Counted from the first letter of the stretch, positions 34,441-43,442 are shown. The stretch is 64,000 nt of DNA from Pseudomonas monteilii NBRC 103158 = DSM 14164 (GCF_000730605.1 NZ_BBIS01000008.1:124001-188000); one strand, 5' to 3'. Made by a program: numbers and translations. The notes: generated by a model not told the origin, from the sequence alone.

Positions 34441-34486
34441 AGCGGAAACCCGCCTGTCTCCAGTCGTTCATAAGCGGAAATCCGCT
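34441..34486. promoter_or_regulatory. Two enhancer-like palindromes, probable MifR sites
   Basis: AGCGGAAATCCGCT at 34473-34486 is a perfect 6+2+6 palindrome, and AGCGGAAACCCGCC at 34441-34454 is a degenerate copy. Their centres are 32 bases apart, three helical turns, as expected for an NtrC-type activator binding as two dimers. They lie about 140-180 bases upstream of the sigma-54 promoter, and the first overlaps the last base of mifR. Confidence 0.65.
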
Positions 34487-35820
34487 CATTCTCGCTCAAC
34501 AAAATCGTCGCGCACCAACCCGTGCCGCTGCATCTTTTCATTAAGCGTGCGCCGCGGCAGCTGCAAGGTCTCCATCACCGCCTTGATCTCGCCCCCATGC
34601 TGTCGCAACGCTGCGCGCAGGCATTGCGCCTCGAACGCCTCCATCTGCTCGCCCAGCGATTGCCCGGCAGGCGCTACCTCGATGTTCGGCGAACCTAGCC
34701 CCAACGCGTGCCGCTCCGCCGCATTGGCCAGCTCGCGAACATTACCTGGCCAGTCATGCGACAGCAGTTGTGCCAGCTGTGCCCCCGACAGCGGCGGTGC
34801 GCAGCGCCCAAGCTTTTCGCCTGCTGCACGGGCAAAGTGTTCGAACAGCAGCGGAATGTCCTCACGCCGCTCACGCAACGGCGCCAGGCGCAATTCGGCC
34901 ACGTTCAGGCGGTAGGCCAGGTCTTCGCGAAAACGCCCGGCACGGGCCTCGTCGAGCAGGTCGGGCTTGGTCGCGGCAATGATTCGCAAGTCGATGCTGA
35001 TGCTCTGGTTAGCCCCCAAACGCTCCAGTTTCTGCTCCTGGATCACCCTTAGCAGCTTGGCCTGTTGCGCCAGTGGCATGCTCTCGATTTCGTCGAGGAA
35101 CACAGTGCCACCGTTGGCGTACTCCAGTTTGCCGATGCGCTTGCCTTGGGCGCCGGTGAAGGCACCGCTTTCATGGCCGAACAGTTCGGCTTCGAACAGC
35201 GCTTCGGGGATGGCCGCGCAGTTGAGGGCAACGAATGGTTTGCCGGCGCGCGGGCCAAAATCGTGCAGGCAGCGGGCGACCCGCTCTTTGCCGCTGCCGG
35301 TTTCACCACGAATCAGCACGTTGACTGGCAGGCCGGCCAGGTCCAGCACCTGCCGGCGCAGTTGCTGCAGGCCCTGGGACATCCCCAGCAGTGTGCCTTC
35401 CAGGCGTGACTTGAGGTCAGCCTGTTCGTGCAGCCGACGGTTTTCAAGGACCAGCTGGCGCTTTTCCAGTGCCCTGCGCAGGCTACCCAGCAGGTGCTGC
35501 GGGGTGAAGGGTTTTTCCAGGAAGTCATAGGCCCCGTTGCGCATGGCTTCTACTGCCATGGGCACATCACCGTGGCCGGTCAGCAGGATCACGGGCAGGT
35601 CGGGGTCGTCCGCCTGCAGGCGCTTGAGCAATTGCTGGCCGTCCATGCCTGGCATGCGCACATCGCTGATGATCACCCCCGGGAAGTGCCGTGGCAGGTG
35701 TGCCAGGCATTCTTCAGCGCGAGCGAACAACTGCACAGTGAAGCCGGACAGGCTCAGCCATTGCTCGACGGCAGTACGGATGCTGGCTTCATCATCGACG
35801 ACGATCACTGAATTCAACAT
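34486..35820 (-). CDS. mifR: MifR/DctD-type sigma-54 response regulator
   Basis: A 444-residue NtrC-family activator. The receiver domain has phospho-acceptor D53 (ISDVRMPGMDG). The AAA+ domain has Walker A GETGSGKE (172-179) and the sigma-54 contact loop GAFTGA (219-224). A C-terminal Fis-type helix-turn-helix (LRAALRQHGGEIKAVMETLQLPRRTLNEKM) follows. Its start overlaps the end of mifS by 7 bases, so the two are translationally coupled. The adjacent permease gene with a sigma-54 promoter is the obvious target. The MifR name follows the P. aeruginosa pair; dctD-like is the conservative label. Confidence 0.88.
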   Translation of the reverse strand: MLNSVIVVDDEASIRTAVEQWLSLSGFTVQLFARAEECLAHLPRHFPGVIISDVRMPGMDGQQLLKRLQADDPDLPVILLTGHGDVPMAVEAMRNGAYDFLEKPFTPQHLLGSLRRALEKRQLVLENRRLHEQADLKSRLEGTLLGMSQGLQQLRRQVLDLAGLPVNVLIRGETGSGKERVARCLHDFGPRAGKPFVALNCAAIPEALFEAELFGHESGAFTGAQGKRIGKLEYANGGTVFLDEIESMPLAQQAKLLRVIQEQKLERLGANQSISIDLRIIAATKPDLLDEARAGRFREDLAYRLNVAELRLAPLRERREDIPLLFEHFARAAGEKLGRCAPPLSGAQLAQLLSHDWPGNVRELANAAERHALGLGSPNIEVAPAGQSLGEQMEAFEAQCLRAALRQHGGEIKAVMETLQLPRRTLNEKMQRHGLVRDDFVERE

Positions 35821-37571
35821 ACAGGCTCCAGGTCACGGGGCAGGGTCAGGCTCAGGCGTGCGCCACCGGGTACGTTTTTGGCCCGCAGTTGGCCACCGGC
35901 CTCGTGGACGATGCCGTAGGAAATGGCCAGGCCCAGGCCCAGCCCTTCACCCACCGGTTTGGTGGTGAAGAACGGGTCGAACACCTTGGCCAGATCGGCC
36001 TCGGCGATGCCGCCACCTGAATCCAGCACGCTCAGGCGCCACAGCTCGCCATCTGGCTCGATGCGCACCTCCAGGCGTTTGTAGCGCTTGTCGGCCATTG
36101 CGTCGAGGGCATTGCGCAGCAGGTTGATCAGCACTTGCTCCAGGCGAATGGCATCGCCGCGCACCCAGGCTGGGCGTGCCAGGTACAAGGCCACCTCGAC
36201 CTCTTCACTACGGATGCGGGTTTCCAGCAGGTGCAAGGCTTGGTCGACCACGGTGGCCAGATCGAGGCGCTCGCGCAGGCCGACCGGGCTGTTGCGGGCA
36301 AAGGTTTTCAGGTGGCTGGTCAGTGCCGCCATGCGTGTGAGCATTTGCTCCAGCGGTTCCAGAGCCTGGCGCGCTTCGTCGTAACGGCCGTGGTCCAGCA
36401 GCAGCCGCAGGGTTTCCAGTTGCATACGCTGGGTGGTCAGCGGCTGGTTGATTTCGTGGGCCATGGCGGCCGACATTTGCCCGAGGGCGGCCAGTTTGGC
36501 CGACTGCACCAGGCCCTCCTGGGCGGTGCGCAACTCACGGGTGCGTTCTTCGACCTGGCGTTTGAGCTCTTGCCGGCTGCGCTGGCGCAGCCGGGCCAGG
36601 CGCAGGCGCTGGCTGACGAACAGGGCGGCGAACACCAGGCTCAGCCACACGGCTGCGGCGCCCAGGGCGGCATTGCGGCCATCAGCGGCCACCTGTGGCT
36701 TACGCAACAGGTGCAAGGTCCAGTGGTCACCTTCCAGCGGCAGGCTTTCCCACAGGTACTCGGCACTGCCCTGCGGGCCTTGCACGCGGCTAAGGGTGCT
36801 GTACTCGGCAAAACGGGTCAGCACCTGGTGCTGCAGGGGCACCAGCGGCTGTTTGTCGTACTGGCGTGTTTCAGCCAGCTCGGCACGGTCGGCACCACTC
36901 AGCGGCTGGAGCTCGCGGTAGCGCCAGCCATCCTGGTTGGCGATGAAGGTGATGCCACGTGCGTCGCTGACCAGCAGGATATCGCTGCCCTGGCGCCACT
37001 CGCGTTCCAGCTCGGGGAACTCCAGCTTGACCACCATGGCACCGAGAAAGCGGCCATGCTCGTCATTTACCGCGCTGGCGAGGAAGTAGCCCGGTACGCC
37101 ACTGGTTACGCCCACGGCGTAGAAGCGGCCACTGCCTTGGCTGCGGGTTTGCTTGAAATAGGGGCGGAAACCGTAGTTGGAGCCGACGTAGCTACTGGGC
37201 AGCCGCCAGTTGCTGGCGGCAATGGCCAGGCCGGTGCGGTCGAGCAGCTCAAGGGTGGAGGAATTGGCCGCGCCATTGATGCGCTCCAGCTTGCGGTTCA
37301 GGGCGTCCTGCACTTGTTCATTGACCGGGCCGCGCAGGGCCGCGATCAGTTCCGGGTCCAACGCCAGTACAGCGGGCAGGGCGCGGTAGCGGTCGATCAG
37401 GGTGTGCAGGGCATTGGCGTACAGCCCCAGTTGCTGACTGGCACGCCGGGCGTCGTCTTCCATGGCCTGGCGCTTGGCCTGGTGCATGGCCCAGCCGGCA
37501 CTGAGGGCGGTGCCCAGCAGGATGAGCAAGGTGATCAGCCCCAGACGCAGGGCGCGAAAGGAAAAGGGCAT
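35814..37571 (-). CDS. mifS: MifS/DctB-type sensor histidine kinase
   Basis: A 585-residue membrane kinase with two membrane helices (about 8-29 and 300-320) enclosing a periplasmic dCache-type sensor domain, a short coiled stretch (RQRSRQELKRQVEERTRELRT in part), then the kinase. The phospho-accepting histidine is H372 in AHEINQPL, and the ATP-binding N, G1 and G2 boxes (NLLRNALDA, LDSGGGI, GEGLGLGLAI) are intact. The sensor probably binds C4/C5 dicarboxylates such as alpha-ketoglutarate. It is cotranscribed with mifR. Confidence 0.88.
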   Translation of the reverse strand: MPFSFRALRLGLITLLILLGTALSAGWAMHQAKRQAMEDDARRASQQLGLYANALHTLIDRYRALPAVLALDPELIAALRGPVNEQVQDALNRKLERINGAANSSTLELLDRTGLAIAASNWRLPSSYVGSNYGFRPYFKQTRSQGSGRFYAVGVTSGVPGYFLASAVNDEHGRFLGAMVVKLEFPELEREWRQGSDILLVSDARGITFIANQDGWRYRELQPLSGADRAELAETRQYDKQPLVPLQHQVLTRFAEYSTLSRVQGPQGSAEYLWESLPLEGDHWTLHLLRKPQVAADGRNAALGAAAVWLSLVFAALFVSQRLRLARLRQRSRQELKRQVEERTRELRTAQEGLVQSAKLAALGQMSAAMAHEINQPLTTQRMQLETLRLLLDHGRYDEARQALEPLEQMLTRMAALTSHLKTFARNSPVGLRERLDLATVVDQALHLLETRIRSEEVEVALYLARPAWVRGDAIRLEQVLINLLRNALDAMADKRYKRLEVRIEPDGELWRLSVLDSGGGIAEADLAKVFDPFFTTKPVGEGLGLGLAISYGIVHEAGGQLRAKNVPGGARLSLTLPRDLEPVC

Positions 37572-37603
37572 TGGGGCGGATCCGGAATATTTGGGGATCG
37601 GGG

Positions 37604-37639
37604 CCGGCCCTTTCGCAGGTCTACCTGCGAAAGGGCCGG
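37604..37639. terminator. Perfect 17-bp-arm hairpin between bglX and mifS
   Basis: CCGGCCCTTTCGCAGGT and ACCTGCGAAAGGGCCGG face each other across two bases, the same REP-like design as 28802-28847. It lies between bglX and mifS, both on the minus strand, and probably ends or protects the bglX message. Confidence 0.7.
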
Positions 37640-37658
37640 TACAGGCGGCCGGTTTCAG

Positions 37659-39953
37659 TTACAGCAGTTCAAAGCTCTGCTGTTGCACCGCCTGGGAGTC
37701 CAGCCCTACCTGGACATTGAACTCACCTGGCTCGGCAACCCGCTGCAGCTGGCCATTGTAGAACCTCAGGTCATCCTCGTTGATGCGGAAGGTCAAGGTC
37801 CGCGACTCACCCGGCTTGAGCATCAGCTTCTGGAAGTTTTTCAGTTCCTTGACCGGGCGGCTCGTCGAAGCCGACACATCTTGCAGGTACAGCTGCACCA
37901 CGGTCTCGCCGGCCACCTTGCCGGTATTCTTCACCGTCACCTTGGCCTCCAGGTTGTCACCGCGCTTGAGGTCCTTGTGCGACAGCTTCAGGCCGGACAG
38001 CTCGAAGCTGCTGTAGCTCAGGCCATAGCCGAACGGGTACAGCGGGCCGTTAGGCTCTTCGAAGTACTGCGAGGTGTAGTTACCCGGCTTACCCGGCGTG
38101 AACGGCCGGCCAATGCGCGTGTGGTTGTAGTACATCGGGATCTGCCCGACCGAACGCGGGAAGGTGATTGCCAGCTTGCCGGATGGGTTGTAGTCGCCAA
38201 ACAGCACGTCGGCGATGGCATTGCCGCCCTCGGTACCGGCGAACCAGGTTTCGAGGATGGCGTCGGCCTGCTCGCGTTCCCAGCCGATCGACAGCGGCCG
38301 GCCGTTCATCAACACCAGTACCAGCGGCTTGCCGGTCGCCTTCAGGGCCTTGATCAGCTCACGCTGGCTGGCTGGAATTTCCAGGGTGGTGCGGCTGGAC
38401 GACTCGTGGGACATGCCACGCGACTCGCCGACAACCGCTACGACCACGTCGGACTGCTTGGCAGCCTTCACGGCTTCGTCGATCAGCACCGCAGGCGGGC
38501 GTGGGTCGTCGACGATTTCCGGTGCGTCGAAGTTGAGGAAGTTCAGGTAATCGAATATCGCCTTGTCGCCGGTGACGTTGGAGCCTTTGGCGTAGACCAG
38601 CTTGGCTTTGCCTTCTACGGCGCGGCGCAAGCCTTCACGCACTGTCACCGAGTGCACGGGCTTGCCGTCGGCGGCCCAGCTGCCCATCATGTCGATCGGT
38701 GCATCGGCCAGCGGGCCGACCAGGGCGATGGTGCCGGTTTTTTTCAGCGGCAGGGTCTGGTTGTGGTTTTCCAGCAGTACCAGGCTGCGGCGGGCCACAT
38801 CGCGCGCGGCTTCGCGGTGCAGGCGGTCGTTGCCGTAGTAGTCTTTCAGGTCGGTTTCGGCCTTGCCGATGCGCACGTAAGGGTCCTTGAACAGGCCCAT
38901 GTCGTACTTGGCTCCGAGTACTTCGCGCACCGCCTGGTCCAGCTCGCCCTGGGTCACTTCACCGGACTTCAGCAGGCCTGGCAGCTCTTCGCCGTACAGG
39001 GTGTCGTTCATGCTCATGTCGATGCCGGCCTTGATCGCCAGCTTGGCGGCTTCGCGACCGTCCCGGGCGACACCGTGGCGGATCAGCTCCTGGATGGCGC
39101 CATGGTCGCTGATGGTCACACCCTTGAAGCCCCACTCCTTGCGCAGCAGGTCGTTCATCAGCCAGGTGTTGGAGGTGGCCGGCACGCCGTTGATCGAGTT
39201 CAGTGCCACCATCACCCCGCCGGCACCGGCGTCGAGGGCGGCGCGGTAGGGCGGCAGGTAGTCGTTGTACATCTTCGGCAGGCTCATATCGACCGTGTTG
39301 TAGTCGCGCCCGCCTTCTACGGCGCCGTACAGGGCGAAGTGCTTGACGATGGCCATGATGCTGTCGGGGTTGGCCGGGCTGCTGCCCTGGAACGAGCGCA
39401 CCATCACCTGGCCAATCTTCGAGGTCAGGTAGGTGTCTTCACCAAAGCCTTCACTGGTGCGGCCCCAACGTGGGTCGCGGGCAATATCGACCATGGGTGC
39501 GAAGGTCATGTCCAGGGCGTCGGCCGAGGCTTCGATGGCGGCGGTGCGGCCAACCTTGGCCACGGCGTCCATGTCCCAGGTGGCAGCCATGCCCAGGCCG
39601 ATCGGGAAGATGGTGCGCTCGCCGTGGACGGTGTCGTAGGCGAAGAACATCGGGATCTTCAGGCGGCTGCGCATGGCCGCGTCCTGCATCGGGCGGTTTT
39701 CGGGCGCGGTGCGTGAGTTGAACGTGCCACCGATACGGCCGGCGGCGATTTCCTCACGAATCTTGTCGCGAGGCATTTCCGGGCCGATGCTGATCAGGCG
39801 CAACTGGCCGATTTTCTCGGCTTCGGTCATCTGGCTGATCAGATGGTCGATGAACGCCTGCTTGTCCTGCAGGGGCGGGGCGGAGGGGGCGGCGAGGGCC
39901 GCCTGACTGGCAAGGCCCATGGCCAGGCCCAGCAAAGACAATTTCATCATCAA
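37659..39953 (-). CDS. bglX: BglX, periplasmic beta-glucosidase (GH3)
   Basis: Hydrolyses terminal beta-D-glucosides in the periplasm. It is 764 residues, the usual BglX length, with a signal peptide (MMKLSLLGLAMGLASQAALA). The GH3 N-domain has FAPMVDIARDPRWGRTSEGFGEDTYL, followed by IVKHFALYGAVEGGRDYN and the nucleophile region GVTISDHGAI (the family usually has SDHG with catalytic Asp). The GH3 C-domain and a C-terminal fibronectin III-like domain (KVTVKNTGKVAGETVVQLYL) complete it. It appears to be transcribed alone. Confidence 0.93.
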   Translation of the reverse strand: MMMKLSLLGLAMGLASQAALAAPSAPPLQDKQAFIDHLISQMTEAEKIGQLRLISIGPEMPRDKIREEIAAGRIGGTFNSRTAPENRPMQDAAMRSRLKIPMFFAYDTVHGERTIFPIGLGMAATWDMDAVAKVGRTAAIEASADALDMTFAPMVDIARDPRWGRTSEGFGEDTYLTSKIGQVMVRSFQGSSPANPDSIMAIVKHFALYGAVEGGRDYNTVDMSLPKMYNDYLPPYRAALDAGAGGVMVALNSINGVPATSNTWLMNDLLRKEWGFKGVTISDHGAIQELIRHGVARDGREAAKLAIKAGIDMSMNDTLYGEELPGLLKSGEVTQGELDQAVREVLGAKYDMGLFKDPYVRIGKAETDLKDYYGNDRLHREAARDVARRSLVLLENHNQTLPLKKTGTIALVGPLADAPIDMMGSWAADGKPVHSVTVREGLRRAVEGKAKLVYAKGSNVTGDKAIFDYLNFLNFDAPEIVDDPRPPAVLIDEAVKAAKQSDVVVAVVGESRGMSHESSSRTTLEIPASQRELIKALKATGKPLVLVLMNGRPLSIGWEREQADAILETWFAGTEGGNAIADVLFGDYNPSGKLAITFPRSVGQIPMYYNHTRIGRPFTPGKPGNYTSQYFEEPNGPLYPFGYGLSYSSFELSGLKLSHKDLKRGDNLEAKVTVKNTGKVAGETVVQLYLQDVSASTSRPVKELKNFQKLMLKPGESRTLTFRINEDDLRFYNGQLQRVAEPGEFNVQVGLDSQAVQQQSFELL

Positions 39954-40137
39954 TTCCGTTGTGGGGCCTCTGCCGTATCCAGCGGTGATACGTGCGCGGC
40001 CGAAGTTTTCAGGCGGCTATTGTTGTACGATTGACACGCTCATTTTCCAGCGGCGGATTATGCCTGAATATGTCGCCTGGGGACGAAGCCCCGAATGCCG
40101 GGACAACAACTATAAGAACGCTCAAGAGACCGACGGC

Positions 40138-40755
40138 ATGACCCCCTTCGACGAATACCATCAACGGCAGATTGCCGAAGCCATTGCCCGTGCTGAAAAG
40201 CGAACCGATGCCGAACTGGTGACGGTACTGGCCCGCCGTGCTGACGATTACGCCTATTGGCCGCTGTTGTGGGCCGCCGTGCTGGCACTGGCTGTGCCGG
40301 GGCTGTTGCATTGGCTGCTGGGTTGGCCCAGCGTGCGTGGCTTGCTGGTGGCCAACGTGTTGCTATTCGTCGGTTTGTGCCTGCTGCTGCGCAACCCGCT
40401 TCTGGCCGGCTGGCTGATTCCTCGTGCTTTGCGTCGCTGGCGCGCCTCACGGCTAGCTCGGCAGCAGTTTCGCGAGCAGAACTTGCAGCGCACGGCAGGC
40501 GCCACGGGCGTGCTGATCTTCGTCAGCGAGGCGGAACGGCATGTGGAGATCCTGGTAGACTGCGGTATCGAGCATTATCTGGATACCAACGCGCGGGCGG
40601 CCATTGTCGCCCGCTTTGCCGAGCAGGTGCGTCAGGGGCGGACCTTGCAGGGGTTTGTCGAGTGCATCGATGCGTGCGGCGAGCTGCTTAGCGAGCATGT
40701 GCCGCCTACCCATGCGCGCAACGAGTTGCCCAACCGGTTGGTGATCCTGGACTGA
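40138..40755 (+). CDS. TPM-domain (COG3762-like) membrane protein
   Basis: A 205-residue protein with an N-terminal helical segment (MTPFDEYHQRQIAEAIARAEKRTDAELVTVLA), two adjacent membrane helices (about 37-85) and a TPM-domain C-terminal half (GVLIFVSEAERHVEILVDCGIEHYLD, RTLQGFVECIDACGELL). Relatives are often paired with a secreted TPM protein and LemA, which are absent here. The start at 40138 is preferred because the family begins there, although ATG 40060 with GGCGGA is possible. It is divergent from bglX. Confidence 0.72.
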   Translation: MTPFDEYHQRQIAEAIARAEKRTDAELVTVLARRADDYAYWPLLWAAVLALAVPGLLHWLLGWPSVRGLLVANVLLFVGLCLLLRNPLLAGWLIPRALRRWRASRLARQQFREQNLQRTAGATGVLIFVSEAERHVEILVDCGIEHYLDTNARAAIVARFAEQVRQGRTLQGFVECIDACGELLSEHVPPTHARNELPNRLVILD

Positions 40756-40811
40756 CTTGGAACCTGCAGGGTGTAGAATGCGTTTCCCGCTATTCGAGGC
40801 ACCGTTTCTCC

Positions 40812-42026
40812 ATGTCCGCCAGTTCTTCCGCCCTCTCTGCGTCAGATGCACGCGCCCGGTTTCTCGGCCTTCTGAATGCAGCCTTGCACGGCAACACCTT
40901 GGTCAAACTGGTGCTGGCGCGCCATGTCGGTGCCGACCAGACCTTGCAACGGATCATTGCCAAGCCGCTGCAGGTCAAGGGCCAGCCATGCCTGTCGCTG
41001 GTCTACCGCCACCAGACCCGCGACATCACCCGCAACTTGTCGCTGGAACAGGCGCAGGCGCTGGTAGCCGAGCTGCTGCCGGACAGCTTCCGCAATGCCC
41101 ACCTGTTCGACGCAGATGGCGAAGTGCAACTGACCTTCAGCAAGAAGGGCAAGCCGATGTTGCAACGCCACGGCGCGCAGGCTCCACGCGAGGCCGCGGC
41201 GAGCAGTGGCCATGACCGCGAGAAGAAGCGCTACCTGGATTTGTCCAGGCCGTTCCTGCGTGACCTTGGCGTGACCGACGCACAAGGTGCATTGATCCCG
41301 TCCATGTCGCGCAAGTGGAAGCAGATCAACAAGTTCATCGAGGTCTTCGACCATGCCTTGGCCAGTGCGCCGGTACCTGCGAAACAGGCACTGCGGGTGG
41401 CCGACTTCGGCTCGGGCAAGGGCTACCTGACCTTTGCCATGCATGACTACCTGAGCAACAGCCTGGGCCGTGAGGCGCAGGTCACCGGTGTAGAGCTGCG
41501 CCAGGACATGGTCGACTTGTGCAACGCCGCCGCTTCGCGCCTGGAGCACCCGGGACTGGAATTCCAGTGCGGGGATGTACGTAGCGTGGTTCCCGAGGCC
41601 ATCGAAGTGATGATCGCCCTGCATGCGTGCGATATCGCCACCGACTACGCCATTCACACCGGTATCCGCTGCAACGCCGCGATTATCATGTGCTCGCCGT
41701 GCTGCCACAAGCAGATCCGCCCGCAACTGCACAGCCCGGGGTTGCTGCAACCCATGCTGCAATACGGCTTGCACCTGGGCCAGCAGGCCGAAATGCTCAC
41801 CGACAGCCTGCGCGCGTTGTACCTGGAAGCCTGCGGTTACGAAACCAAGGTGTTCGAGTTCATCTCGCTGGAGCACACCAACAAGAACAAGATGATTCTT
41901 GCGGTGAAGCGGCGGCAGCCGGTGGCTAACGGCGAGTTGCTGGAGAAGATTGCCCAGCTCAAGGCGTTTTATGGGGTGCAGGAGCATTGCCTGGAAACAT
42001 TGCTGCGGGCGGATGGCTTGCTTTGA
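40812..42026 (+). CDS. Class I SAM-dependent methyltransferase (Methyltransf_32 / GSTCD-like)
   Basis: A 404-residue protein with an N-terminal domain of about 180 residues of unknown role and a C-terminal Rossmann methyltransferase. Motif I, VADFGSGKGYLTFA, begins at about residue 196. MCSPCCHKQIRPQL contains the paired cysteines and histidine typical of the GSTCD / Methyltransf_32 family, proposed to act on RNA or protein. It begins 57 bases after the TPM gene and may be cotranscribed. Substrate unknown. Confidence 0.82.
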   Translation: MSASSSALSASDARARFLGLLNAALHGNTLVKLVLARHVGADQTLQRIIAKPLQVKGQPCLSLVYRHQTRDITRNLSLEQAQALVAELLPDSFRNAHLFDADGEVQLTFSKKGKPMLQRHGAQAPREAAASSGHDREKKRYLDLSRPFLRDLGVTDAQGALIPSMSRKWKQINKFIEVFDHALASAPVPAKQALRVADFGSGKGYLTFAMHDYLSNSLGREAQVTGVELRQDMVDLCNAAASRLEHPGLEFQCGDVRSVVPEAIEVMIALHACDIATDYAIHTGIRCNAAIIMCSPCCHKQIRPQLHSPGLLQPMLQYGLHLGQQAEMLTDSLRALYLEACGYETKVFEFISLEHTNKNKMILAVKRRQPVANGELLEKIAQLKAFYGVQEHCLETLLRADGLL

Positions 42027-42072
42027 AAGCAACCACTGGCAAGCCTGCTGGCGTGCTCGTGCAGCGGGCGTG

Positions 42073-43083
42073 CTAGCGTCTAGCCGCTGGTCGATCGATC
42101 GCCAAATCTGGTAGCCCCAGCGGATGCGTACTGGCGTCATAGAAATGCACCTGCGTCCCCGACAAATCTCCAAACCGATCAACAAAATGCTGCTTCTGGT
42201 TGATCACCGAAGCTTCGCTCACCGGCCGGATAGCAATCGAGAGCTGCTTCGGTCGGGCCTGGCGGATGGCTTCGAGCAGGTGCTGGTCACTGCTGTCCAG
42301 GTGCTGACCGAACAGGCATAACCCTTGGCTTTCCTGGGCCAGCTGCCCCAGGCACCAACTGAGGTAATCCGAATGGCGGATGGCGCGCAGTTTTTCCTCG
42401 CTGCGGTCTTCATTGACGAACAGTGGCACTTCACCTGGGATGTTCACGGCAAAGCCATCAAGCAGTTCGGCGCTGTCGGCACTGCGTTGGCGGGTGGTGC
42501 CGTCGGGTAGCTTCAGCAGGTGGAGGCCGCCGTGCAGGTGCATCACCCGCGTGCCTTCGCTGCGGGTGCGACGCACGTCGAAGAAGCCTTGTTCGTCGAA
42601 CAGGTCGGCGAAGCCGTGTGGGGCGCTCTGTACAGCCCACGGTAGCAGCAGGTCGTAGTTGCTGGTGTAGACGCTGCGGTAGCCACACAGGGCCTGGTTG
42701 AGGGTCGCGAGGGTGGCTGGCGGCATCAGCGGCCACGGCAGGTGTACCGTGCGCACGGCGTGAATCAACGCTTCCTTGATCGAGTAATAGCGGTTCAGCG
42801 GTGCGGTGGAGTTGATGGCCAGCGCCGCGTTGGCGCGCACGGTGGTGTTGAGGGCGCTGAGCACCGGCTCGAACAGTTCCGTACCCAACGACTTGAACAG
42901 GGCCTGGTCACTGACCGCCAGGCCTTTCTTGCGGCCTGCGCGTTGTGCCTCCTCGAACAGCGAGAAATAGCCGAAAGGCTTCCACACTGCGCGGCTGGCG
43001 CCGTTGCCCAGCAGCAGGGCTTCGCAGGGGTGGCGGGCGGCGAGTTCTGGCCAAGGGGTGAGGGTGGCGTCAAGTGCAGGCAT
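42073..43083 (-). CDS. DUF4917 domain protein
   Basis: A 336-residue soluble protein of the DUF4917 family. ARHPCEALLLGNGASRAVWKPFGYFSL near the N-terminus resembles the GNG-S nucleotide-binding loop of SIR2-like folds; SVYTSNYDLLLPW and RVMHLHGGLHLLKL, with a SNYD and a HGG, are the other parts one expects in that fold. SIR2-like proteins often serve in anti-phage defence by destroying NAD+, but no defence partner is seen here. The start at 43083 gives the family N-terminus; longer starts run toward the toxin-antitoxin remnant. Function unknown. Confidence 0.72.
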   Translation of the reverse strand: MPALDATLTPWPELAARHPCEALLLGNGASRAVWKPFGYFSLFEEAQRAGRKKGLAVSDQALFKSLGTELFEPVLSALNTTVRANAALAINSTAPLNRYYSIKEALIHAVRTVHLPWPLMPPATLATLNQALCGYRSVYTSNYDLLLPWAVQSAPHGFADLFDEQGFFDVRRTRSEGTRVMHLHGGLHLLKLPDGTTRQRSADSAELLDGFAVNIPGEVPLFVNEDRSEEKLRAIRHSDYLSWCLGQLAQESQGLCLFGQHLDSSDQHLLEAIRQARPKQLSIAIRPVSEASVINQKQHFVDRFGDLSGTQVHFYDASTHPLGLPDLAIDRPAARR

Positions 43084-43162
43084 GCTGGAGTCCGTTGGGT
43101 GGAGCGGGGAGCGGGGGGACTTTAGCATGTCGTGCAGGGTGTGCGACGCCTGCAGGCCCTTG

Positions 43163-43345
43163 TCAGTGCGCAAGGGCCTTTGATACATGATCAGGATCAT
43201 TACGTATTGCGCGTAGTAATGCCTTGGCAGGCCCGGTAGGTTCTCGTCGCCCTTGTTCCCAATTCCTCAATGTTGCTACCTGAACATCGATGATCTCGGC
43301 AAAGCGTGCTTGCGTGAGCCCCGTTGCCTTGCGGATGTTACGCAC
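43163..43345 (-). pseudogene. 3' remnant of a HigA/NadS-type antitoxin gene
   Basis: The frame encodes about 60 residues: an HTH-XRE C-terminal part (TGLTQARFAEIIDVQVATLRNW..., EQGRREPTGPAKALLRAIR), which is the conserved end of NadS/HigA antitoxins of about 100 residues. The N-terminal 40 residues are missing: a TGA stands in frame nine bases before the first possible start (GTG 43345). The sequence upstream instead encodes the first 30 residues of the partner toxin in another frame. No ribosome binding site is present. Confidence 0.75.
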
Positions 43346-43442
43346 CAGGAGTCATGAGCCGGACTTGGAGCAAGCGATAGGCATCGTCATCAAGGAGTTC
43401 CTTGACTCGCTTGGTGAACAAGGCTGTTTCGGTAAAAAGCAT
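43338..43442 (-). pseudogene. 5' remnant of a RelE/HigB-type toxin gene
   Basis: Starting at ATG 43442, 34 codons (LFTETALFTKRVKELLDDDA then YRLLQVRLM) match the beginning of HigB/RelE-type toxins, which are about 110 residues long. After about residue 30 the match stops and the frame ends in TAA, overlapping the antitoxin remnant. A single deletion joining early toxin to late antitoxin explains both fragments. The catalytic C-terminal half is gone. Confidence 0.65.

Noticed and set aside
36135..39716. Very long plus-strand open frame (about 1190 codons) opposite mifS and bglX
   Set aside because: It is rich in Gln, His, Gly and Val in the way reverse frames of high-GC genes are, has no domain, and lies over two well-supported minus-strand genes.
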